From Roseomonas populi (GTDB taxonomy: Bacteria; Pseudomonadota; Alphaproteobacteria; Acetobacterales; Acetobacteraceae): a DNA stretch of 64,000 nucleotides. Shown in pieces: positions 38,596 through 46,856 of the stretch. Position numbers and translations under genes: made by a program. The notes under the pieces were generated by a model. That model was not told the DNA's origin, did no database searches, and worked only from the letters and a program-made list of their open reading frames with translations. Numbering within the stretch: position 1 is the stretch's first letter; the number at the start of each line of letters is the position of its first letter. The stretch covers positions 186,001 to 250,000 of the forward strand of contig NZ_JANJOU010000004.1 in assembly GCF_024594815.1 (NCBI RefSeq), in the 5' to 3' direction.

Positions 38596-39939
38596 TCAGG
38601 CGGCCTGCAGCTCCTCAACGGTCACGGTCTTGTCCGTCACCTTGGCCAGTTCCAGCATGAAGTCCACGACCTTCTCCTCGAAGATCGGGGCGCGCAGGTT
38701 CTCCAGCGCCTGCGGATTCTTCTGGAAGAACTCGAAGACCTGCTTCTCCTGCCCGGGATAGCGGCCGGCCTCCCGGCGCATGGCCTGGAACAGCTCGTCC
38801 TGGCCGACCTGGATGTTGTTCGTCCGCCCGATCTCGGAGAGCAGCAGGCCTAGCCGGATGCGCCGCTCGGCGATTTTCCGGTACTCGGCGCGCAGGGTGT
38901 CCTCGTCCTTGCCGGCGTCCTCGGCGTCCAGGCGGCCCGCCTTGCGGTCCTCCTCCACGCGCTGCCAGATCTGGCCGAACTCGGCCTCCACCATGCCCTC
39001 CGGCACGGCGAAGTCGGCGCGGTCCGCCAGCTGGTCCAGCAGCGCGCGCTTCACCCGCAGGCGGGTCAGGCCGTCATACTCGCCCTGGATGGAATTCCGG
39101 AGCTCCTCGCGCAGCTTCTCGGCGCTCTCCAGGCCCAGGGACTTGGCGAATTCGTCGTCGGCCGGGGCCGCGGCGCGGGTCTTCAGCGCCTTGGCCGTGA
39201 TCTCGAACTCCGCAGGCTTGCCCGCCAGCTCGGCCGAGCCGTAGCCCTCGGGGAAGCTCACGCGAACCTTGCGGGTCTCGCCGGGGCGGATGCCCTCCAG
39301 CCCCTCGGTGAAGCCGGGGATGAAGCCCTCGCCACCGACCTCGATCGGCATGTCGTTGGCCGTGCCGCCCGGGAAGGGCTCGCCGACTGTCGCGTCGTCG
39401 CCGTCACCCTCGACCAGCCGGCCGACGAAGTCGGACACGACGATGTCGCCCTTGGCGGCCGGGCGCTCCTCGGCCACGTCCTCAAGCTTGGCGTTGCGCG
39501 CGGCCAGGCCGTCCGCTGCCTTCTGGACCTCCTCGTCGGAGACCTCGGCGCGGGGGCGCTCCACCTCGATCCCGGAGAAGTCCGGCATCGGGATCTCCGG
39601 CAGGACCTCCATCTCGATGTTGAAGGCCAGGTCCTTGCCCTCGCCGAAGTCGCCGACCAGCTCCACCTTCGGCTGCAGGGCCGGGCGCAGGCCGCGCTCG
39701 GTCAGCAGGTCGCGGGTCGCGGTCTGCACCTGCTCCTCCAGCACCTCGCCCGTCACGGCCGTGCCATAGCGCTTCTTCACCACGGACATCGGCACCTTGC
39801 CCGGCCGGAAGCCCGGGATCCGCAGGTCGCGGCCCAGCGCGGCGAGCCGCTTGTCGCGCGTCGCCTCGATCTCCGCCGCCGGCACCACCACCGAGAAGGA
39901 CCGCTTCAGCCCCTCGGCCGAGAGCTCCGTCACCTGCAT
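38596..39939 (-). CDS. tig: Trigger factor
   Basis: Ribosome-associated chaperone and peptidyl-prolyl isomerase. The 447-residue protein contains the ribosome-docking GFRPGKVPMSVVKKRYG (about residue 43), a central FKBP-like domain (GDIVVSDFVGRLVEG to FEITAKAL) and the helical C-terminal chaperone arms. It begins the tig-clpP-clpX-lon block and starts 46 bp after tRNA-Leu, so part of its transcription may come from the tRNA promoter. Confidence 0.96.
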   Translation of the reverse strand: MQVTELSAEGLKRSFSVVVPAAEIEATRDKRLAALGRDLRIPGFRPGKVPMSVVKKRYGTAVTGEVLEEQVQTATRDLLTERGLRPALQPKVELVGDFGEGKDLAFNIEMEVLPEIPMPDFSGIEVERPRAEVSDEEVQKAADGLAARNAKLEDVAEERPAAKGDIVVSDFVGRLVEGDGDDATVGEPFPGGTANDMPIEVGGEGFIPGFTEGLEGIRPGETRKVRVSFPEGYGSAELAGKPAEFEITAKALKTRAAAPADDEFAKSLGLESAEKLREELRNSIQGEYDGLTRLRVKRALLDQLADRADFAVPEGMVEAEFGQIWQRVEEDRKAGRLDAEDAGKDEDTLRAEYRKIAERRIRLGLLLSEIGRTNNIQVGQDELFQAMRREAGRYPGQEKQVFEFFQKNPQALENLRAPIFEEKVVDFMLELAKVTDKTVTVEELQAA

Positions 39940-39985
39940 TCGCTCAGTTCCACATCAAGATCGTTCAGGTCGGCGCCGGGCCGTT

Positions 39986-40069
39986 TGGTGCGGGCGGAGG
40001 GACTTGAACCCCCACGGCTTGCGCCACTGGAACCTAAATCCAGCGTGTCTGCCATTCCACCACGCCCGC
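39986..40069 (-). tRNA. tRNA-Leu (anticodon TAG)
   Basis: An 84-nt class II tRNA on the minus strand: acceptor GCGGGCG/CGCCCGC, anticodon stem CTGGA/TCCAG with loop TTTAGGT giving TAG, a long variable arm, T loop TTCAAGT, discriminator A and encoded CCA. Confidence 0.95.
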
Positions 40070-40095
40070 ATCGCGCGGCGCCGAATTGCGCGCCT

Positions 40096-41601
40096 CTACC
40101 CTATGGAGCCCGCCTTTCCAAGCGGTCCGCGTACCGACTCGCGATCGGCCGCTTTCCGCAGGGCGTCCGGAATGCCCGCCACCACGTCTTCTGCCACCAC
40201 CCCGGGCCCTTCCGGGGCCGCCTCTCCCTGCAGCCAGACGGCCGCGCAGGCCGCCTCGAAGGGCGGCATGCCGCCAGCCAGCAGCCCCCCGAGAATCCCG
40301 GCCAACACGTCCCCCGTCCCGGCCGTGGCCAGGCTTGGCGGGGCGTTGTGGTTCACCGCGGCCCGCCCGTCCGGCGCCGCCACCACCGTGTCCGGCCCCT
40401 TCAGCACCAGCACCGCCCCCAGCCGCGCAGCCGCGCACCGGGCGGCAGCGAGGCGGTCCGGCCCCACCGGCCCGAAGAGGCGGGCGAACTCTCCCTCGTG
40501 CGGCGTCAGCGCTGCCACGCCGCGCAGCCCTTCCGGCTCCCCCGCGAAGGCGCCCAGCGCCCCGGCATCCGCCACCACCACCCGCCCGGCGGCCACCGCG
40601 CCCCTCAGCATGCCCCGCGTCATCTCGTCGGGCGCCAGCCCGGGCCCGATCACCCAGGTGCCGCGCTTCGGATCCTCCAACAGGGGTTCCACCGGCGGCC
40701 CGGCTACGATCGCCCCCGGCTCCCCCGCCCGGAAGGCTGCCGCCGCCTCGGGCGCTGTCGCGGCCAGCGTCACCAGCCCCGCCCCGGCCCGGCGCGCCGC
40801 CGCCGCCGCCAGCCGCGCCGCCCCCGGCATGGCCCCGCCCGCCACAACCAGGTGCCCGCGCCGGTACTTGTGGCCGGCCGGGTCCTGCCCGGGCAGCTGC
40901 CAGAGGCCCGGCGCGTTGCGGAAGCTCCGCGCCTCCTCCCCCGCCCGGGCCGCGGCCAGGGCCTCTTCCGGCAGGCCGATATCCGCCAGGTGCAGATCCC
41001 CACAGAGGAGCCGCCCGGGCATCAGCAGGTGCCCGGGCTTCAGCCGGGCAAAGGTGACGGTCAGCGCCGCGCCGACGACTTCCCCGACCGGCTGCCCCGT
41101 CCCGCCATCCAGCCCGCTCGGCACGTCCACGGCCAGGACCGGCCCGCCGGCCGCGCGCAGCGCCGCCACGGCTGCCTCCGGCAAGGGCCGGGCGGGCGCG
41201 GCGCCCAGCAGCGCGTCCACCACCAGCCCTGCCCGCGCCGCCTCCTCCGGGCGGAGCGGCACGACCGGCCCGCGCCAGCGGAGGGCCGCCTCTTCCGCCG
41301 GCCCTCCCGGCCGGGGCGGTGCTAGGGCAGCCACCGCGACGGGCCATCCCGCCTCGGCCAGCAGCCGCGCGGCCACGTAGCCATCCCCACCATTGTTGCC
41401 GGGCCCGGCCAGGACCAGCGTCCGGCAGGGCCGGACGCGCCGCATCGCCGCCCGCGCCACGGCCCGCCCGGCGGCCAGCATCAGCGACCCGACCGGCACG
41501 GAGGAGGCCGCGTCGGCCCGCGCCATGGCAACCGGGGTGAGAAGATCGAGTGGCAGGAAGCTCCGTCCCTTTCCCGGGAACCCCGGCGCCCCTAGCCTCA
41601 T
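40096..41601 (-). CDS. nnrD: Bifunctional ADP-dependent NAD(P)H-hydrate dehydratase / NAD(P)H-hydrate epimerase
   Basis: Repairs damaged NAD(P)H hydrates. About 501 residues with two domains. The N-terminal epimerase (NnrE) part has LLTPVAMARADAA and GPGNNGGDGYVAARLL; the C-terminal ribokinase-like dehydratase (NnrD) has HKYRRGHLVVAGGAMPGAARL, LTPHEGEFARLFG and NAPPSLATAGTGDVLAGILGG. The start is uncertain: ATG 41599-41601 keeps the conserved LLTP motif but lies only 3 bp from the oppositely oriented next gene; ATG 41524-41526 would cut the motif. Very high Ala/Pro/Gly bias gives a long shadow frame on the other strand. Confidence 0.92.
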   Translation of the reverse strand: MRLGAPGFPGKGRSFLPLDLLTPVAMARADAASSVPVGSLMLAAGRAVARAAMRRVRPCRTLVLAGPGNNGGDGYVAARLLAEAGWPVAVAALAPPRPGGPAEEAALRWRGPVVPLRPEEAARAGLVVDALLGAAPARPLPEAAVAALRAAGGPVLAVDVPSGLDGGTGQPVGEVVGAALTVTFARLKPGHLLMPGRLLCGDLHLADIGLPEEALAAARAGEEARSFRNAPGLWQLPGQDPAGHKYRRGHLVVAGGAMPGAARLAAAAARRAGAGLVTLAATAPEAAAAFRAGEPGAIVAGPPVEPLLEDPKRGTWVIGPGLAPDEMTRGMLRGAVAAGRVVVADAGALGAFAGEPEGLRGVAALTPHEGEFARLFGPVGPDRLAAARCAAARLGAVLVLKGPDTVVAAPDGRAAVNHNAPPSLATAGTGDVLAGILGGLLAGGMPPFEAACAAVWLQGEAAPEGPGVVAEDVVAGIPDALRKAADRESVRGPLGKAGSIG

Positions 41602-41604
41602 CCC

Positions 41605-42963
41605 ATGGATTCCCACATCGATGTCGCCATTCTCGGAGGAGGCCTGAGCGGCGCCCTTCTTGCCGTGCTGCTGCAACGCGCCCTTCCTTCCGGCCGGTCC
41701 ATCGCCCTGTTCGAGTCCGGCCCGCCGCCCGGGCGCGGCCTTGCCTACTCGACGCCGGACCCGAACCACATCCTCAATGCCCCAGCCGGCGCGATGAGCC
41801 TGCTCCCCGACCAACCCGACCATTTCACGGCCTGGCTGGAGGCGAACGGCGCCCCCGCCCCGACCGGGCAGGAAACGCTCCCGGTGGCCCGGCGCTTCGC
41901 CCAGCGCATGTTCTACGGCGACTACGTGGAGGAGAACCTCCGCGCCGCCACCTCGGCCGAAGCGGGCGCCCGCCTCGCCATCCACCGGGACCGCGCGACG
42001 GCGCTGGAGGAAGTGCCGGAAGGCTGGCGGATCACCTCGGGGGGGGCGACGTGGACGGCCCGCCTTTGCGTCCTCGCGATCGGCCACGCCCCGTCCCCGG
42101 CCGTTCCCCTCGCCCTTCGCGGCGCGGAGGCGACGGCGAACCTGCCCGCGGATGCGTCTCTCCTGCTCGTCGGCAGCGGCCTCACCGCCGTGGACGCGCT
42201 GATGAGCCTTCACGCCGCCGGCCATCGCGGGCCCATCCGCGTCGTCTCCCGCCATGGCCGCTTCCCGCTGGAGCACGCGCCGCCCGCGGCCGCGCCCTGG
42301 GTTCTCTCGCCCCCGCCCAAAACCGGCCGCGCCTCGGACCTCATGCACTGGCTGCGCGCGGAGGGAGCGCGCGCCATCGAGGCGGGCATCCCTTGGCAGG
42401 CCGTGCTGGATTCCGTGCGGAAGGAGGTTCCCGCGCTCTGGCGGGGCCTGCCCCTCCCCGCCCGCCGCATCTTCATGCGCCGCGCCCTCTCGGCCTGGAA
42501 CATCCACCGGCACCGCATGCCGGCCGCGAGCGGCGCCATCATCCGGGCCATGCAGGAGAAGGGGCAGCTCACCATGGAGGCCGCCTCCTTCGGTGGCTGC
42601 GAGGCGGCGCCGGACGGCCGCGTCCTGGCCCTTCTCCACCCGTCGGGCGAGGCGACCCGCGCGGAGGCCGCCGACCACGTCATCCTCTGCACCGGTCCAG
42701 GCCCCGGCCGTGCCTGGGCCGCCGATCCCCTGCTCGCGCCGCTGATCCGCCAGGGCCGGGCCCGGCTGGACCCCCTCGCCCTCGGGTTGGACACCGACCC
42801 GGACACGGACGCCGTGCTGGACACGGCCGGCGCCGGATCCGCCAGCCTCACCGCCATTGGCCCCTGCGCACCCGGGGCCCGGTTCGAGATCACCGCTGTC
42901 CCGGAAATCCGCGCCCAGGCCGCCGCCCTGGTCCCGCGCCTGAACGCCGCGCTGGCGGGCTAG
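41605..42963 (+). CDS. FAD/NAD(P)-binding protein (YdhS-like)
   Basis: A 452-residue flavoprotein of the uncharacterised FAD/NAD(P)-binding family (COG4529-like). The N-terminus has VAILGGGLSGALLAVLL (Rossmann GxGxxG at 11-16), then GRGLAYSTPDPNHILNAPAGAM, which is typical of the family, and a second dinucleotide motif LLLVGSGLTAVDALMSLH. The substrate is unknown. It is divergent from nnrD with almost no intergenic space and is followed by parA after 47 bp, so FAD protein, ParA and the next ORF may form one transcript. Confidence 0.85.
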   Translation: MDSHIDVAILGGGLSGALLAVLLQRALPSGRSIALFESGPPPGRGLAYSTPDPNHILNAPAGAMSLLPDQPDHFTAWLEANGAPAPTGQETLPVARRFAQRMFYGDYVEENLRAATSAEAGARLAIHRDRATALEEVPEGWRITSGGATWTARLCVLAIGHAPSPAVPLALRGAEATANLPADASLLLVGSGLTAVDALMSLHAAGHRGPIRVVSRHGRFPLEHAPPAAAPWVLSPPPKTGRASDLMHWLRAEGARAIEAGIPWQAVLDSVRKEVPALWRGLPLPARRIFMRRALSAWNIHRHRMPAASGAIIRAMQEKGQLTMEAASFGGCEAAPDGRVLALLHPSGEATRAEAADHVILCTGPGPGRAWAADPLLAPLIRQGRARLDPLALGLDTDPDTDAVLDTAGAGSASLTAIGPCAPGARFEITAVPEIRAQAAALVPRLNAALAG

Positions 42964-43010
42964 GGCCCGATCCGGTCTAACCTCTTCCGGGAATCGGCAG
43001 GGGTCGGACC

Positions 43011-43634
43011 ATGGCCTTCGTGGTGGCGGTAGCGCAGCGCAAGGGCGGGGCGGGCAAGTCCACCGTGGCAGCCAACCTCGCCGTGGCGCTGGCGGAGGCC
43101 GGCGCCCGCGTGGCCCTGGCCGATACGGACCCCCAGGCCACCCTGACCCGCTGGCACGGGCTGCGCCCGGGGGGTGCATCACCCATGGCCTTCGAGAGCG
43201 GGGCGGGATGGCGCGTGCCACAGGCCGTCGCCCGGCTGGGGAAGGAGGCGGACTTCCTCATCCTCGACACCCCGCCTCACGCCGACACGGATAGCCGCCT
43301 GGCCATGCGCGCCGCCGATCTTGTCCTCATCCCCCTGCAGCCCTCCATGCCCGATGTCTGGGCGATGGAGGCCACGCTGGAGGTCGCGGCATCCGAGCGG
43401 AAGGCGGTGGCGCTGATGCTCAACCGCGTCCCCGCCCAGGGCCGGGCCGCCCAGGAGGTGGCGGCCGCTTTGGCCGAGCGGAAGCTGCCCCTCCTGCCCG
43501 CCCCTTTCGGCAACCGCACCGCGTTCGCCGCCGCCTTCGCGGAGGGGCTGGGCGTGGTGGAATCCGCGCCCCGGGGCCAGGCCGCGACGGAGGCACGGGC
43601 CCTGGCGGAGGCGATCCGGCGCGAGGCGGCCTGA
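43011..43634 (+). CDS. ParA family partition-type ATPase (orphan)
   Basis: A 207-residue deviant Walker ATPase. AQRKGGAGKSTVAANLAVAL holds the signature P-loop with the extra Lys (residues 11-18), ALADTDPQATLTRW is the A' motif and DFLILDTPPHADT is Walker B. No parB or centromere-like repeat lies nearby, and the protein is short (no N-terminal helix-turn-helix), so it is more like the small ParA/MinD-type ATPases that position protein complexes than a chromosome ParA. The next ORF (43690) is on the same strand 55 bp away and may be its partner. Confidence 0.88.
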   Translation: MAFVVAVAQRKGGAGKSTVAANLAVALAEAGARVALADTDPQATLTRWHGLRPGGASPMAFESGAGWRVPQAVARLGKEADFLILDTPPHADTDSRLAMRAADLVLIPLQPSMPDVWAMEATLEVAASERKAVALMLNRVPAQGRAAQEVAAALAERKLPLLPAPFGNRTAFAAAFAEGLGVVESAPRGQAATEARALAEAIRREAA

Positions 43635-43689
43635 GGGACCATCCCTCCCCGGCCGCGTTGAGGCAGCGGCCTGAAGCGGAGGAGCAGTC

Positions 43690-44376
43690 TTGCGGAACAT
43701 CGACCTGACATCGTGGCAGGGCCTGCTCGGCACGCTGCTGGGCCTCGCGCTCGTCACCATCATTGGCGTCGGCATCCGCCTGCTGGTGATGTCCACGGTC
43801 CAGCGGCGCCGGGAGCGCATGAACCGCCAGATCAACGAGCGCCTGCGGGCGCTGATCGCAGCCTATAAGACCCTCGGCGGCTCCTTCACCGGCGACCTCT
43901 CCGTCGATCCCCGGCACCGGCGCGACCTGCGCGGGGAGGACGAGGCCGGGGAGTCTATCGACCTCGAGAAGATGGGCTCCGACCGCGCCCGCCGCATCCG
44001 GGACGCGGTGGAGGCATCCTTGTCCGACATCTTCCTCCTTGGCACGGAGGAGCACGTCCGCCTCGCCGAGCGCGCCGCGCGGGAGTTGGTGGCGGGCAAG
44101 CCCGTCCACACGCATGAGCTCGTCGTCGCGCTTCGCGACTTCATCCGGGAGGCGCTGGACCTCGATCCCATCCCGGAGGGCCTGCAGATCCCCATGCAGG
44201 GCCCGGCACGGCCATCCGGCTCCGGCGGGCGGGACAAGGGGGATCAGCGGGGCGGCGAAGGCCGGTCCGGAGGCGGCGGGATGGAGGCCGGCGGCGGCAT
44301 GGCCCTGGGCGGGGGCATCGGCCTGGGTGGCGCCATGAGCATCGGCAGTGCTGAGGAGCCGCCCCACCACGTTTAG
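43690..44376 (+). CDS. Membrane-anchored hypothetical protein with Gly-rich tail
   Basis: A 228-residue protein I do not recognise. It has one N-terminal transmembrane helix (about residues 10-34: LLGTLLGLALVTIIGVGIRLLV), then a basic, helical cytoplasmic region (QRRRERMNRQINERLRALIAAYKTL) with acidic/basic patches. The last 35-40 residues are Gly/Met-rich and unstructured. The TTG start at 43690 has AGGAG 6 nt upstream. Its position after parA suggests a membrane receptor or adaptor for that ATPase, which is inference. Confidence 0.72.
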   Translation: MRNIDLTSWQGLLGTLLGLALVTIIGVGIRLLVMSTVQRRRERMNRQINERLRALIAAYKTLGGSFTGDLSVDPRHRRDLRGEDEAGESIDLEKMGSDRARRIRDAVEASLSDIFLLGTEEHVRLAERAARELVAGKPVHTHELVVALRDFIREALDLDPIPEGLQIPMQGPARPSGSGGRDKGDQRGGEGRSGGGGMEAGGGMALGGGIGLGGAMSIGSAEEPPHHV

Positions 44377-44390
44377 TCGGGACACAGGAC

Positions 44391-44409
44391 GGCGGCGCCG
44401 GCGGCCGCC
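44391..44409. terminator. Possible terminator between convergent genes
   Basis: A 6-bp GC inverted repeat (44391-44396 with 44404-44409) sits just after the hypothetical ORF and abuts the stop of the convergent transporter gene; CCTTT follows on the plus strand. Weak. Confidence 0.3.
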
Positions 44410-44410
44410 T

Positions 44411-45307
44411 TCAGCCTTTCTCCGACAGTTCCATCCGCCATATCGCGAGCCCGGCACCCACCAGGAGCACGAACCCCGCGAGGTCCCATCCGTCCGGCAC
44501 CTCGCTCCAGAAGAGCACGCCCAGTGCGGTCGTCCAGAGGATGGCGGAGTACTCGAAGGGCGCCAGCAGCGTCGTCTCGGCCGCGCGATAGGCCGCCGTC
44601 ATCAGAAGTTGGGCCACGACGGAGACGAGCCCCACGACAAGCAGCATCCCCCACTGCCACGGCGTGGGCGTCACCCAACCCGGAACCGCCATTATTCCGG
44701 AGACGAGGGCGGCCCCTATGGCGAACCAGAGCACGATCGTGATCCCTGGCTCCCCGGCCTCACCCATCTGGCGAATGGACACCATGGCATAGGCCCAACC
44801 CAGCGCAGCCGCCAGCACCCCCGCCACAGCGCCGGGATGCAGCCCGCCCCCGCCGCCCGGCTGCACCATCAATAATACCCCGAGGAACCCGGCGAGGATC
44901 ACCGCCACCCGCCCCATCCCCACTCTCTCCCGCAGCAGCAGCACGGAGAGCAGGACGAGGAAGAGCGGCATCGTGAAATTCAGCGCCGTCACCGTCGCCA
45001 GCGGCAGGTGCACATAGCCGTAGAAGGAGCCGAACATCCCCACCAGCCCGCCCACCAATCGTTCGAGGTGTCGGCGCGGGTGGCGGGTCCGCAGCGCGCG
45101 CCGCAACCCGCCCGGCGCGGTCAGGTGCGCCAGCAGCAGGAGGACAGGCAGGGTCAGGGCGTTGCGGAAGAAAACCGTCTCCGCCAACGGGACCGCCCCC
45201 TGCAGCGCCTTCACCGCCGCGGCGGCCAGGGCGAAGAAGCCGGCCGAGCCAGTGACACAAAGGATCGCCCGTAGCCGCGTGGTGCGCGCCGAGGGGGCAG
45301 GTGTCAT
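44411..45307 (-). CDS. DMT superfamily transporter (EamA domain)
   Basis: A 298-residue inner-membrane protein with about ten helices and two EamA repeats. PLAETVFFRNALTLPVLLLL, GLVGMFGSFYGYVHLPLATVTALNFTMPLFLVLLSVLLLRE (first repeat end) and AETTLLAPFEYSAILWTTALGVLFWSEVPD (second repeat end) are characteristic. Such proteins export metabolites or drugs; the cargo is not predictable here. ATG 45305-45307 (MTPAPSARTT) is chosen; the longer frame upstream is antisense to the Nudix gene promoter. It is divergent from the Nudix gene. Confidence 0.9.
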   Translation of the reverse strand: MTPAPSARTTRLRAILCVTGSAGFFALAAAAVKALQGAVPLAETVFFRNALTLPVLLLLAHLTAPGGLRRALRTRHPRRHLERLVGGLVGMFGSFYGYVHLPLATVTALNFTMPLFLVLLSVLLLRERVGMGRVAVILAGFLGVLLMVQPGGGGGLHPGAVAGVLAAALGWAYAMVSIRQMGEAGEPGITIVLWFAIGAALVSGIMAVPGWVTPTPWQWGMLLVVGLVSVVAQLLMTAAYRAAETTLLAPFEYSAILWTTALGVLFWSEVPDGWDLAGFVLLVGAGLAIWRMELSEKG

Positions 45308-45441
45308 CGGGCGCTGTTCCAGGGCGGGCCTCCACCGGGCCGCCGGGCGGCCGGCGCTCTCTTCCCGTTCCCGAGCCCCCGGGGCAAGCCCGCGCCGGGG
45401 TGATTTCGCCCGCCGCCGATCCGCTGTAGCCTCCGCGCCGC

Positions 45442-46128
45442 ATGACCGCCCGCATGACCGAGAGTGACGCCCCGGCCGCCCCTGAACGGCCCCTCGAACG
45501 GCCGAAGACGGCCCCGCCGGTACCACCCCACCCGCTCTACCAGCCCGAATCGGACGAGGTGGTGTGGCACGGCCGCTTCCCGCTGCAGCGCGTCCGGTTC
45601 CGCTACCGCCGGCGGGATGGAACCCTCTCCGGCCCCCTCACCTGGGAGCTGGCACGCCGCGGCGAGGCCACGATGATCCTGCCCTGGGACCCCGTGAGCG
45701 ACCGCATCGCCCTGATCGAGCAGTTCCGCCTCCCCGCCCTCGCCGCCGGCGAGGAGCCGCGCATGATCGAGCTGCCCGCGGGCCTGGTTGAGCCCGGCGA
45801 GAGCGTGCCGGAGACCGCCAGGCGGGAACTGGAGGAGGAGGCCGGCCTTTCCTCCAGCCGGATGGAACAGATTGGCACCTTCATGCTCCACCAGGGCTAC
45901 GCGGATGAGCGCGTGCACTTCCACCTCGCCTGCGTCTCGCTTGAGGGAGGCCCCGCCGCGACGGGCGGCCTGGCCAGCGAGGAGGAGGAGACGGCCGTGC
46001 TGGTGGTGGACGCTGCCGAGGCCTTCGCGATGGTGGCCGAGAACCGCATCCGCAACGCCCCAACAGCCCTGGCCCTCCTCTGGCTCCAGGTGAACCACGC
46101 GCGGCTGCGCGACGAATGGACCCGCTGA
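45442..46128 (+). CDS. Nudix hydrolase (ADP-ribose pyrophosphatase-like)
   Basis: A 228-residue Nudix protein. The box is complete: GLVEPGESVPETAR followed by RELEEEAGL matches Gx5Ex7REUxEExGU exactly. The flanking IALIEQFRLPAL and EMIELPAG-like (RMIELPAG) elements match ADP-ribose pyrophosphatases (NudF type), which cleave ADP-ribose to AMP and ribose 5-phosphate. An N-terminal Pro-rich extension of about 35 residues precedes the fold. The stop shares one base with the alaX start (TGATG). Confidence 0.9.
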   Translation: MTARMTESDAPAAPERPLERPKTAPPVPPHPLYQPESDEVVWHGRFPLQRVRFRYRRRDGTLSGPLTWELARRGEATMILPWDPVSDRIALIEQFRLPALAAGEEPRMIELPAGLVEPGESVPETARRELEEEAGLSSSRMEQIGTFMLHQGYADERVHFHLACVSLEGGPAATGGLASEEEETAVLVVDAAEAFAMVAENRIRNAPTALALLWLQVNHARLRDEWTR

Positions 46129-46856
46129 TGCAGACCCAGCCCCTGTTCCGCGAGAACGCCTACACCGCGGAGAACCCGGCCACCGTGCTGGAAAGCTCCG
46201 AGGCCGGGGTAATCCTCGATTCCAGCGTCTTCTACCCCCGCGCCGGCGGCCAGCCAGGGGACACCGGCACCCTGGTATGGGATGGCGGCGAGATGACCGT
46301 TGCGGACACGGTGAAGGGTCCGGACGGGTCCGCCTTGCACCTCCCGGCCCCGGGCACCGCGATCCCGCCCGCCGGTGCGAAGGTCACGGCGCGGCTCGAT
46401 TGGAACCGGCGCCACCGCCACATGCGCATGCACACCACGCTGCATCTTCTCTGTGCGGCGATGCCGGGCATCTACGCCACGGGTAACCAGATCGGCGCCG
46501 AGAAGTCCCGCCTGGACTTCGACCTGCCCGAGCCGCCCACGAAGGAATGGGTGACGGAAAGGCTGAATGAGCTGATCGCTGGCGACCACGAGATCGGCGA
46601 GCGCTGGATCACCGAGGCGGAGCTGGACGCCAATCCCGGCCTCGTCCGCACCCTCTCCGTCCAGCCTCCGCGCGGCGCGGGCCAGGTCCGGCTCGTGCGG
46701 ATCGGCGCGGAGGACGCGCCGATCGACCTCCAGCCTTGCGGCGGTACCCATGTCCGCCGCACCGGCGAGATCGGGCGCGTGGAGGTGACGAAGATGGAAA
46801 GCAAGGGCAAGCAGAACCGGCGCATCCACATCGTGCTGGTGGAGGAAGACAAGTGA
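46128..46856 (+). CDS. Alanyl-tRNA editing protein (AlaX)
   Basis: Free-standing trans-editing factor that hydrolyses Ser- or Gly-tRNA-Ala; about 242 residues. The zinc ligands are visible in HTTLH (HxxxH motif) and CGGTH (CxxxH motif), and SSVFYPRAGGQPGDTG is the conserved editing-domain start. Length fits AlaX-M. ATG 46128 couples to the Nudix stop; ATG 46116 is an alternative that would add four residues (MDPL). The stop overlaps the sseA start. Confidence 0.9.
   Translation: MQTQPLFRENAYTAENPATVLESSEAGVILDSSVFYPRAGGQPGDTGTLVWDGGEMTVADTVKGPDGSALHLPAPGTAIPPAGAKVTARLDWNRRHRHMRMHTTLHLLCAAMPGIYATGNQIGAEKSRLDFDLPEPPTKEWVTERLNELIAGDHEIGERWITEAELDANPGLVRTLSVQPPRGAGQVRLVRIGAEDAPIDLQPCGGTHVRRTGEIGRVEVTKMESKGKQNRRIHIVLVEEDK

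Noticed and set aside
39797-41380. Long plus-strand Ala/Pro/Ser frame through tRNA-Leu and nnrD
   Set aside because: Crosses a tRNA gene and opposes nnrD, which has clear catalytic motifs.
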